The translations under genes and the position numbers were made by a program. Shown here in pieces: positions 50,606-62,400 of a DNA stretch of 64,000 nucleotides (its first letter is position 1; every line of letters begins with the position of its first letter). The notes beneath the pieces are model-generated. The model did no database searches. It had not been told where the DNA came from and was given only the letters and a program-made list of their open reading frames with translations. Origin of the DNA: Hymenolepis diminuta (taxonomy: Eukaryota; Platyhelminthes; Cestoda; Cyclophyllidea; Hymenolepididae); NCBI GenBank assembly GCA_900708905.1, contig CAADRB010000026.1:1343752-1407751 (forward strand), in the 5' to 3' direction.

Positions 50606-51596
50606 ATCACAAATGCACAAGTACTGCTTTTAGTTCAGTTATCGAATCTCAAATCCACACTGCAACCTAGCTGAAAACTGTCACGCACGATCCCAGTTTG
50701 ACAATATAGTCTTTACTTTTATTAATGGTTCTGTCGGTGCGTGTTAATCAATAAAACTCCGGACATTATTCATTATGTACTTTGTTTTGAATAAATCTTT
50801 TGGATTAGGGTTTATATCAGACTAATTGAGATGAAAGTGTAGCGCCGACGCTTCTATGTATTTTGACGCTAATTGCGTGCGCGTAATTTCTGTTGGCATT
50901 TCCAATTAGTCGACCGCACAGACACGATTATTGTGTATCCTGCGCTGTCATTTAAGATCAGCCGATGAAGATCCTATGCAGCTCAGATCTAATTATGGGA
51001 ATTTTCTTGCATTTTTGATATCGTAGATTGGGGGAGGGAAGAATACTGTAAGGTCATCATCATTTAAACAGAAGTATTATGGCGCGCTGGAAGATCAAAG
51101 GACTCGTTTGGTTTTCCGATATAAATGCATTAAAATCGCATTTTCATGCTGCAATTTACTTGACAAGTCCATTAGCACTGACAATGAGATTAAATTAGAT
51201 ATCAAGGTGCATTTGATTCAAATGGATTAAAAATGACTAAGAGCTTTTTAAAAGAAGAGAATTGATAAACAAACGAAAGAAATTTGTATTAAAAACTGAA
51301 GTATAACTGGAATAAATGGATTCTCTCGGAGAAAGAATAGTCAAATATTTCGGAAAAGGTTTGTTTCACATATTTATTTACTAAATTGATGTATGTAAAA
51401 GTGCAGTGGATACTACACAAATAAGCACTTGGCTAAAACCTTATTTTTCCTCTTAGAAGTCCAAATTAATTGCACACTTGTGTAACAAACTTCTATCAGA
51501 GAACTTTGATATAAGTTGCCCCCATAATTACCTAAGCTGCATTCAAAGTAGTGAGAACACAGAAGGTGTGGTGTAGAAAGAGTCCACTGAAAAAGT

Positions 51597-51809
51597 TTAG
51601 CAATTCTGAATACACTCAACGATATGTTGAACGAGTATTGATAATTGATTGTCTGGGAGGTCTCTACACACACGCCTAAGCTTGCTCGATTCGCAAGTGG
51701 TAGCAAGTGCACGTTCCCCAGAATGTTCTAGGGCACGCGAGATCCCTTTGATCAGCCTTGGTAGCGTTGTACACTCCACAAAAGTCAATATGTCTCCAAA
51801 TCCTATCAT
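51597..51809 (-). pseudogene. Coding-like fragment of unknown origin
   Basis: A 70-codon minus-strand frame reads DILTFVECTTLPRLIKGISR and then a basic segment KLRRVCRDLPDNQ. It has balanced composition in GC-richer DNA, and the neighbouring frame is also open in part. It may be a transposable-element fragment, but I recognise no domain. Confidence 0.2.
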
Positions 51810-53764
51810 TATCCGAACTTTTAAAATGGAATAAGAACGTTTTTATAGGTTTGGCAGGAAGTATTATACAGTTGTAAGAGGATTGAATGAAAATGAGGGC
51901 AACCATAAGGGGAATACAAAAGATTATCGGAACGAATAATTTAAAATGGAAAGGTTAAATAATCATGCCAGCCTTTAGGCTATTCTTCTCAGTTTCGACT
52001 TTCCGTTAGTATTATTAATTTGGATTAGATGTGCAGCACATGTTCTCAAATTTATCCTTTATCATTCGCGATGAATCCTTGTCTACGTTGCTCAATGCTT
52101 AATGACCAGTTTTTATCGAGAAAAATTGGTCTTGTCACCTCAGATTGCAGTTTCTTTCGAGGGTTGTGAAAGCAGTATTATTTACTATGATATTCAGCAG
52201 GTTGCACGCTTAAAATAGCTGAGATAGGGTAGCTAGTATAATATTTCGGCTTGAATTTCGGAAACTTGTCATCTATTCTACTAGAGAATCAAATAATATC
52301 CGTATATAGTGAATGATTCCAGAGATTTCTCATTTTAAGTCCACTCCCATTTGACAAATGGATTCCACATCCTGCAAGTGTTCAAACAACTCCCTTCCAA
52401 TTAGGTATATTGTTTTTACTGTAAACAAGGCACTGTCTTCGTTTTGGATCCCTAATATTCCTCACTCTCACCCCGTTTTCACCTAATGAAAACCCAATTA
52501 GTCAAACGCTTTCTTTGTTATACCACATCTCCAAGTCTTAACACGTGCAACCCAAATGAAACCCATGTCACATTTGAAATAAATGGTCTAATTAGTAATA
52601 CATTAAATTCCCAAGCATGTTAGTGGAAGGTCTTTCGGTGTTCGTCTTGAATACTAGATCGGTCATTGTTAATCAGTGCGGAAGATGCACTCGGATGGTT
52701 CTTGAACCTATCAAAAGCAGATTGCAACTTAGAAGTCATCGAAAGAGTCATAAAATAGAAAAAACTTGCTAAGTTAATAATCTGGGAACTGACAGACTTA
52801 GTGGGACACATTTATTAAGAGAGACTGCGTTAGCTTGAAATTGCAAGTGTTTCATAATGTGAGAAAATCGACAAAATACATGCCCCAGGATGAGTTACAT
52901 ACAGGCAACTTAATGTAATGATTAACCGCAGTTAGGGTATAAGGTCACTAATGAACAGAGTAAGGTTCAACAAAACTGTGATCTTCGAAATGTTAAAATG
53001 GAAGCCATCGATATGCCATTACATCAAATCAAAAGCATTGTAGATAATTTGATGACCATTTTTACTGTTTCAGTGCTTCGTCATGCGCAATAATGATAAC
53101 AGAAATCATATTATAACCTTCTATTTCAACGAAGGCATCCAGACCGGGATTTAAAGTATAGAGAGGCTGCACCTTAGGAGAGTGTTAACAGTTTATTTCA
53201 TCTTTTTTGTAACAAAACAAAACATACTTAAACTTTTAGGTAGTAGTAATAAATTGCAGGATACATCCGTTCGAATTCCCAAGTGAGGCACACCTAAATG
53301 TTCACCTTATCACGTCATGATCTTGACTGCCATAAACAGAATAAAAGTTCTTAATGGATATGTCCTTATATCCTGAATAAGGAATATTAAAATTTGACAC
53401 TGCTAACCACAAATTAAGATGTGGGAGAAATGAACGGCTAAGACCCCTTACCAACATCGAATACATTAAAGGGGCAGAGAAAAGTACGATCTAAGTTTTA
53501 TCAGAGCAGGCTGAAATGTTAAGAACTGTTTCATCCATCTAAGCCAATGGGAAAGCCTGAACATGTTTAAGAGTAAATGCATTTTGTAGAGAGAGTGATG
53601 AAAATAGCAAGGGAATAAAGGACGTGTTGAATAAGGAAAGGCTTTAAAGATTCTCATTAATAATAAAGTCAAATATATGTGCTACAAAACAGCGAGCTAC
53701 TACCTAAGAGTTGGAAGTAAAGTAAACTCGCAATCTGCACAGCCTATTGGGGAAGATCTTACCT

Positions 53765-53924
53765 GCACGCAAACCAAAGTGGACGTACAGTGGAGCAATA
53801 AGAAGCTAGGATCTGAGATGTACTCAGCCACAAATCCATGCTGATTGATATGGTAGTGACCATTGGGGCAAGATGATTGCTTTCGCTCACTCTTCCTCAA
53901 ACGAAGTGTGGACGAATGTGCCAA
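53765..53924 (-). other. Possible orphan exon with strong donor
   Basis: A minus-strand frame containing SSCPNGHYHINQHGFVAEYI ends at a textbook donor GTGCAG|GTAAGA (intron from about 53762). Balanced composition, several Cys and His. No convincing acceptor or partner exon was found, so it may be chance. Confidence 0.2.
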
Positions 53925-55584
53925 TCACTTCCTTTTGGCGAAATAACGGATAGGCTTTCCTAGTGAGCAAAAGGTAAGGTCATGGTCAGAAGTCAGTTAA
54001 ATTTAGCAAGACTCACTAGCAATCACTCAAATTGTATTTTGCCTGGATCTTTTAATGCTTCTTGGTCCATCTCCCATAATTTCGTAGATCTGTATGCCCT
54101 TTTATTCTAGCTTGCCCTGTCTATCAGATGTCCTGTGATAAAATCTTACTTAGACCCCACTTCCCACAGTCAACGCAAAAATACATACTTGTATTCCATT
54201 GAGGGAGATAAAAATGATAAATGGACAAAGAAACCGATGAAAAAGGCAAGATTTTGAAGGATCTCATAAGCATAAAATTAATTACGAAAGATGTCAAGAA
54301 AAAAGAAGTTTAGTGACGAGGTTGACTCACTTCATCTTTCTCACGATTTCCATATGAGTTTTTCCAATGAAAAATTTAAACGAAAAGAACAATTAAATGT
54401 AAAAGCCGGTAAATTCTGATAAATGTTAACTAAAATACTTTAAGTTAAAATAATTGATAAATTCTCTCCAAATGATGACTTTTCTGTAAGACTTTTAAGC
54501 TGTTGAACATATGGCAATTTGTTCCGTGGCGCTTATATTAAGCTTGTGTAGTGACCAATGTGCGACAGACTAACAAACAGACCGCATGGTTTTATCTAAT
54601 TAATAGAGGAACGATATCTAGGATGCCACTTCTCATTCCAAGATGGGTATTTGAAAATGTTTCTTTCAACTGGGGCTGGCAATTAAAATGCAGAGAGTCA
54701 TTATCTCATTGTTCTTATTAACAAACTGTATCATTTCATATTATTTTTCTAAAGAGAATTGAAATTAATGGCTCCAAATGAACCTAAATATAACCCGCTT
54801 AAGTGGTTGAGAAGATATTAAGTAGTATCTGGGCATTATAATTCTTAGGTTTGACCTATCTCTCATAATGACTCTGTCTGCGCTAATATTCATACCTAAT
54901 TTTCTGTTGGTGATTTTTGATTGGTTGCTTATCAGCTAACATTGGTCGTGAAACGACGCATCTCCCTCACCGTACCTACATTCATCCATTTTTCTCACAA
55001 TCTGGATTGGCCTCATTGAGTACTAACACTTTCCACTTTCCTCCCAACTCCTCATTCTATTCCTTTCTCCTCTCCCTTATCATTCATTCATAATCCCTAA
55101 TACTCGTTTGTCCAGCCCAACCTTGGTTTTCCCAATTGTGAAAGACACTTGTGTCCTGCCAGCCACAGAAAGACCATTAATTCTATGAAGGATTATCTAG
55201 CTTTACTTGTTCTATCTATTAAAAGTAATCATACTTGGGATTAGTTTAACTTTATTCAGTTTGACCTATGACTAACGCTTCCTTTCTAAATTTGCTAACA
55301 ATACACCTTTCAGTTTACCAGTCTTTATTGGTCTTTCTTAATACAAGTATCCACACCGCAGTCTTTGCTTCCTACCTTATTTTAATAGAGTTATTCGTAG
55401 AAACTTGGGAGGGTGACGGATTACCAAAATTTCTTTATCTTTCGCTGGTGACTTCAAAGCCATAGTCTATTCTCAATATGTATGATGATCACATATTGAC
55501 TGTATACAGTTATGCAAAAATGATATACTTGACCATTTAGACGGAAGTTTATATTTACCGATAATGTTGCGGTAACTTGCACTG

Positions 55585-55665
55585 ATCCACGACTTCAACT
55601 GAATGGGTATCTCATCTGTAGCTTCTAGTTATCGACATGTGCACTGATCATTACGGTACTGACAA
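55585..55665 (+). repeat. Dispersed repeat family C, diverged copy
   Basis: GTATCTCATCTGTAGCTTCT and CGACATGTGCACTGATCATT match the core of the other two copies. Confidence 0.4.
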
Positions 55666-56170
55666 ACTTTCATTGTATAACAAGTAAAAATGGAGTCTGT
55701 ATAGCATTTTACTTGTCATAATCAGTGTATTAATAAAGACAACGATCATGACACGTGCCAATTAAATAAGGTTAAATAAACTAGAAAAAGCCTTCTCTCT
55801 TCCTTCCGCTTATCCTAACATCCCAGCTTTAAATAACCATATCAGTTTGATAAGTGAGTCATTTGTAATCAGAACTGCTAGATATAGCAGAGGTTAATCA
55901 ATGGACGCAGACAAGCTCCAAAAAATATCATAGAAGATACAAGTGAGCGCTTGGACACCCATAACAGCCAATCATCATGAGGGAGAGACATAGAAAATAG
56001 AACATAGGTGCATATATTCACAATGTTTTAGTCAATAAACTACAATGGTTCCCTAGTCTACTTCTAACTGCCCTAACGTTAACGATAAACAGAAAACAGT
56101 ATATGTAACTATCATCAGATATCCAATAACCAAAAAAGAAACATAATTGCACATTTCGAGGTGATAATGA

Positions 56171-56176
56171 TTTATT
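56171..56176 (-). terminator. Candidate polyadenylation signal of TAF1
   Basis: AATAAA on the minus strand, 125 bases after the TAF1 stop. The (AT)n tract at 56244-56263 lies between the stop and the signal, so it would be in the 3' UTR. Confidence 0.5.
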
Positions 56177-56243
56177 TCTGGAATTTAAAAAATGCTGAAT
56201 TGCACATCTCTCCCTATACAGAGAGTTGATACACATTAGAAAA

Positions 56244-56263
56244 ATATATATATATATATATAT
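56244..56263. repeat. (AT)n microsatellite in the TAF1 3' flank
   Basis: About ten AT units, 38-57 bases downstream of the TAF1 stop on the transcribed strand. Confidence 0.95.
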
Positions 56264-56300
56264 CTGTACATGATGGTATCCAGAGGCTGGAAACCCCAAA

Positions 56301-56465
56301 TTACCCTCCCGAACTCGAGTTCTCCTCATCACTTCCAATAAAGAATTCCACACGCTGATGACTCTGATTTGAAGAATTTTCCTCATCTCCACCACTTTGA
56401 GAATGGGATCCATCCACCGAATGAGACTCATAACCGTCATTTGCACGATCGTCATCCAAATCAGG
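56301..56465 (-). CDS. TAF1: TAF1 terminal exon with stop
   Basis: The acceptor is gatctcgacag|CCTGAT. 54 codons and TAA at 56303-56301. The protein PDLDDDRANDGYESHSVDG and the end FFIGSDEENSSSGG are acidic, as at the C-terminus of animal TAF1. The other open frame over this exon is not acidic and is rejected. Confidence 0.8.
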   Translation of the reverse strand, partial: PDLDDDRANDGYESHSVDGSHSQSGGDEENSSNQSHQRVEFFIGSDEENSSSGG

Positions 56466-59400
56466 CTGTCGAGATCGATATAACGGTTACTTAAATCATT
56501 TTAGTAGAAATATTAAAAACGCCGGTTTTACCAACCATGTATTGAGGATGTTGATTTGATATCTCCGTGGGGGCATTGAATGTGTCATCCATTGCCATCA
56601 ACTCGCCACCTTCTTGATCATACATATCATCATTCTCATCCTCAGAATCGGAACTCAATCTCAGGGCGTCTGCAACTTGTGAATCTTCTGGTGCGAGACC
56701 CAAGCTAGCGTGGTCGGCAAATGAGAACTGTAACAGATGAACAAAGTTAGAATCATAACTTGGGGTATAATGAGGAGAATTGGAGTATCAACTTACTCTA
56801 CTATCCTCATCAGCAAAAGTGCTGGCTCCACAAGGAGAGATTGGTTGTCGTTGACTGGCCTCTGAATGGTGTTCCTCGTAGTCATCTTCATGGGTATAGT
56901 TTGTGAGGGGACTGGCTGTATATGACTTTTCTGTGAACGGGAAAGGGAGAGAGATTTTAATCAATAAATCTATTCAACACCATCTCGTATATCCAAGGAA
57001 GGGAATACAATTACCTTCAATCTCTTCCTGGGCGATCCTGGGCCGTTTTTCTGGGGCGGACAACTCATCACCGGGTAGGGAGGGTTCAGAGAGCTCAGGG
57101 TGTGGTCTCTTCCAAGTGCTTCGTGATGTAGAAGGTCCTGGGGTATCTGCATCACCACCTTCTTCTGCCTTGCGGCCCTCTAAATCTTCCAAATGGCTAA
57201 AGAAAAAAAAACGAAGAATGCAAAATGAAGAGTTTATTCTATTTAACATTAGCATTAGCATTGAACAAGGTACAAATGAGAGTTATGACGATGTCAAAAA
57301 GAACGAGTGTGTTGGCACTCGCCCTTTAAACTGTAGATGCCATAAAGCCGATTTCAATATCTCCGTGTATTCAAGTACACGTTTCGTGAATATTGTGGGC
57401 GAGGTTCACATTGATTACCGATTTTTACCACCACCATGTATTCAATGGAATCTCGACGAAACAAGTAGATATGGGGGGGTTTAAAAATAACTCCAGACAT
57501 TTAAATGTACAAGGTGATAAATCATCGGCATATTATGAAATTCGTAAAGTAGCAGATCGAGAGCAAATGTGATGGATTTTTACGGATTTATTTGTTCATA
57601 TCGATGGAAAGACCGTCAAGAAATATTATGCAAAACTCAAGTCACAGGTTCTATAATGGAGTTCCAAGTAATTTGAGAAACCACAAGAGAATCTTCGCTT
57701 GCAAAACTTCAGATTACGCGTGGATTAGTCATTATATTTCGCGCCAATGGCCCTGCAGTAACGTGCTTCTCTGTGGAGTTGGAGGTCACGGGTCCGATAC
57801 CCACCGGCTCATGCCCAGCGAATGGTTGAAATTAGCTAAAAAAGGGGTGATAGAATGCGAGCTTCTCACCAGAAAGGTTCCATAATGTTACCCCTCTACC
57901 CAAGATAAGTATTAGAAAACGCTTTTCTAAATGGGATTGGAAGCATAAATACTTAAATTATTTAATTTCTAGAGTAAGAAGTTACCTATCAACCTGTACA
58001 CTTAAAAAAAGTCCGAGAAACCCCAAGGTTCATTGTCATAAAGAGAAACCATGATAATTGAAAAAAAACCCTATATATGGTTCCAATATGCTCTCTTACA
58101 AGCATTACAAGACAAAACTAAACCACGTCATTTACTTCAGCTTGTCGAAAATTAATATCAGAAAATAAAGCTTAAACCTACTCTAAAATATCCTTTTCTA
58201 CCACATCAAGGAGCTCGCGCTGCTCTTCGAGTTTGTCTCTAGCAGCAGAGAGCATGTTGGTAGCAATGCTGGTGAGATTACTCGCTGGTCCGTTGTATTG
58301 AATACAATTGGAAAGAATGAGGTCAGTATCCCTCATGAATTCCTCTCGATTTTTGTACCGATTCGCCTTGATTCGCTGTCTCAGGGTATCCAAGTCCATT
58401 GGATTGGCAATCTTTACGTAGTAGTCCTAAGGGTTATAAGAAAAAGGGTTAGTATTGTATTTTATTCCGAAATTAATTTAGACTTGATGAATAACCTCAA
58501 TCTAGGTAGCTATTCGTCAAAACTTTCCCACCTAAAGTACAATCCCTTTTTCCAATAACCCAATAAAACGTATTCGGGCACTTTTTCGTTTTTAACTTCA
58601 AGTAGATTGAAGACAACTGGCTGGAGATGTAGATTTTGTCAAGTTTTAATGCTTCAATGTCCTAGTTGGTAGTGGGAGGCGCTAATCATATACCGTGGAC
58701 GCCATAAACAGAACAGTAAACTTGCAAGTATTTTTAAGCAGCCTCAGGATGGACTGGAAAATTGAACGATTAGTAAGATTGACACTTTATAAGAACTTTC
58801 GACAACCTTCCAAGCAAATTAAGGTATTTTTTTAAACATTGAGAGATGACATATCAGATTGCGTTCTTACAATTGTAATGATGTGTGAAGAACTTCTGGG
58901 ATTCCAAAAAATAAATTTTAAACAAAGAAGAATACGCCTCTGATAAGCTATGAAGCATTGACCTGAAACAAAACCCCGAAAAACCAGCAAAATAAACTAC
59001 AAAGAAGACGCATATAACATCATGACGATAAGAAGTCTAATGGAATTTTTCACTGCCTTGATTGAAACTCAGAATTCTGTGGATGGATTTCGTTCCTCGA
59101 TACTAGAAATGGGTCTGCTATTTTACTGGCCAGCCAGGCTACATAATACAGTTGTACCTCTTAATAATGTAGGGGTAAACAGCCGTTTGAGTTCTTCCTT
59201 CGTAGTTTGAGCTGCCGTAGTCAAAATATACACCATTGAACAGTCTAGATTGTATAAGAGGTTATGTTCCGTTATACCAGTAGCGACAGGGTTTTAATAA
59301 TACAGCTAAGGTAAAAATAGCATGCAGAGGAAAAGAATTTTTCCCTGACTAAAAATAAACAATCAAATTAATTCCACACTCAAGCGATCCGAGATAGAAG

Positions 59401-62400
59401 AGCGAAATCCCTTTTTATCTCAATTGTATACGAAAAGCAGGAGAAACACCCCAGAATTATAGAAAGAAGTTACAACGGCAAATTCAACGAAATGTATCGA
59501 TCGCATTTGCCCTATCCCAGGATAATTAAAATCATAAAAGGTTTGAATGGTCACGTTACGTTAATCCCCATATTTAGAGATTTATAAGAGCAAGTGTTGG
59601 GTATTTCGCGAGAGATTAATGAGTAAAGATGTACTCATCCAGAAAGATCTGTAAAGACATTGTTTCCTTAATAACATTCACGAATAAAAAAACCAAACGC
59701 TCTCCTCTTTTGCGAAATTAGTGAGGTTCAATAGACCCAAAAATGATAGGAAAATCTCAAAATAAAGCTGGATAAGGAACAACACTTTAAAAACGAAACA
59801 AAACGTACACAGACTACATTAGTGTTTTAAATATAAGTGTAATATAACCGAAAATCTACGATTATTCAATTCCACTCACGGTATAACGACGTTTGTCCAC
59901 TGGAAGATGAAAGGCTCGACTATTGGGGAAATTTTGCATAATATCCACAACCTGTTGAAGTAAGAACCCCAGTCGCACTCGACTGTCTGAATCCATTAGT
60001 GGATTGGCCAACTTCTCCAGGCGCATCAATTTATTCTCCTTTTGGGCAAAGGATTCGAGCAAGAAAGAGAGCATTTTGGAGGCTATTTCCGTGAAGGACG
60101 AGTGCTGTCCATTGAACTTCTCCGAGTTCTCCCGAATCAAATTCACATCGTACATGAACTCTTGTCGCGTCTGGTAGACATTATTGTTGATTTTCATGCG
60201 AATTTGGGACAAGTCCATCGGGTGCTCAATCAAGTTATAGTAGTTGGGAAAGTCCTTTTTACTCACTGGATGCATAAACATCTTAGAGCCTTGGATTAAA
60301 ATTAGACCCTGTTGAAAAGAAACGGAAAAAGGTTTGATGCGAAGTGGGATCCAATATTTTCGACGCAATGAGTAGGACTTATAAAAACTCTACGAACAGA
60401 AATCGCCCCTCCGGCAATAGATTTTTTTGAAAATTTGGGGTCTCATATTCGTAACTGGTAATCAATTAAAGAAGAAGCTGTTTTCTTTCTACTACCGGTA
60501 TGGACGGATTGATAGAGTCATAATGGTCACTGGGGCTAGATCGATAATTGGTGATAAGGACTAATAATTTAGAACATTTGTACATGAAGTGGGCAATCCA
60601 ATGCTCCCAGAATTCAATTAAAGTATGACCTACTTCCTCTTCATTCGGTTCATACCTTGCTGGACTATTTTGCTATTTCGAGTTCAGATGTTATCCAGTG
60701 GTTATATTTATTCGATTTATTTGTATTACCACGGGAAATGATAACCCTGCATTGGTGACTCTTAAACTGTAGCTTCTTCTACCACCCCCCTGCTACCAGC
60801 TACGGGAAAGACGTCTCTAATGCCCTAACGCAAATGATTATATGACGTTCGTTCCCGCAAGAATATACGTGAGGATGTATCTTTAGAGCTCACGTACGCG
60901 AACGGTGGTACGTATCACCCGCCTCTAAGTTCACTCAGCCCTAGTGCACGACGCTTGAATCAATCGATTGTCGCCCGAACCCCACGCAAGTTTCCTAGCA
61001 TTAATGCAATTCTCCGTCTTCTTTCTATCTCGCTTTGTGTCAAAGATGGTAGGCATAAAATGGAAGAGTGATAGCTTTCCAGATTCCTCTATCCTAAACT
61101 GATAACTCTAACACTACAATTAATAAAAAGCGAGCGCTGACCTTGTAGATCTCTTCAAAGATATGATTGATAGAGACGATAGGATCAATACGACGTCGAT
61201 TCCCCCGGTGTTTGATCGCCGCTGTGGGATAGTCATCATCAGCTGCACTAGCGACAGTACTTCGTCTACGAGCTGTACCTAAACTAGTTCCACCCCTTTC
61301 CGTGGTTGAGACACGACTACCACGATGACCTCTTGGAGTGTTCGATTCAACCTGTTCCAACACACGTCTGCTTATTTTGAATTTGCCAATTGGACCTTCG
61401 AAGCCATCATGTGATTGATTTTGGCTATCCTCTTGCTACAAAGGAGGAAAGGAAGAAAAGTAATTAACAAGACGTTGGAAGGTTATGTAAAGAAGTCATG
61501 AACCATAACCAAAAATTAATCAAGTCCGTTGAACAAAGGAAAACAATCGAGTTTGAGAAACTCACATTCAACTACTCCCTTCCCAAACAGTATTAACAAG
61601 TGTAGTTAGTAATTCTAATCGATGAGCCATAATCTCATTATGACTAAGTCGACAACCACTCTTTATTAACCATCACACCATAATTAACCGTGTGACAATG
61701 CAGAGTCATGATGCTAGGTAGAGTAGAGAAACCATCCTGATAAGAAACTCCCGTTCTAAAATATGACTTTCATGATGAAATTGGTCATCCAGATCATTGG
61801 ATATACACCGATGGTTCTAGAACCCGTAACACTTGACCAACGAAAATTCAAATTTGATTTATACTGTAGATCTTTACTATTCTTATAGACAATAACTTCG
61901 AGTTCACAATGTGCGCAGATGGCGAAAGATAAGCAATTATTGGTTAAACCAGAAAATTAAAAACGTGATCAACACGCACATCTGCCAGCTCAGATGTCAC
62001 TAAATGCCCATAGGTGCACATCCAGTGACCAACCGCATTGATTAATTCTAATCAACAAGAGTAGCGGTAGAATGTTAATTTCCCTTAAGAGCGGCTTAAA
62101 TATGCCTTCCTTCTACCAATCAAGTGTTGTTAACCTTTGCCTTAGTGGACTTGGAAAATTTTAGTCCATCAAACCGATAATGGATGGTAAATAATGTGAT
62201 CATCTGTTGGACAAGATGATATTGATTTTAGACCCACTCATCGGCCGAATCCAGAAAATAGGATGAACAATAACAAACAGCCATGGCCGAATGTTTCCAA
62301 ACAGGTGAGATTCGAGAATATCTTCCTCTTCCTAAATACTGAGAGCGGATTGGGCACCATAATAGCAACCTTATAGTTAAATGCATGCTTTCCAACGCCC

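Larger units (their letters stand above)
42430..56150. other. Spacer between the mariner and TAF1, no gene supported
   Basis: About 13.7 kb, mostly AT-rich. It contains repeat copies (families B, C, D), two SINE-like copies near 49.3 and 50.0 kb, a G-rich islet at 43730-43930 with a GGGGCGG box near 43903, and three coding-like fragments on the minus strand (44.5-45.2, 51.6-51.8 and 53.7-53.9 kb), described separately. None could be joined into a gene. Confidence 0.5.

Noticed and set aside
56018..56455. 145-codon minus-strand frame over the TAF1 end
   Set aside because: Wrong frame over the TAF1 terminal exon; it then reads through the AT repeat. The acidic frame with a stop at 56301 fits TAF1.
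56903..57484. 193-codon plus-strand frame
   Set aside because: Antisense to two TAF1 exons whose minus-strand frames splice in phase.
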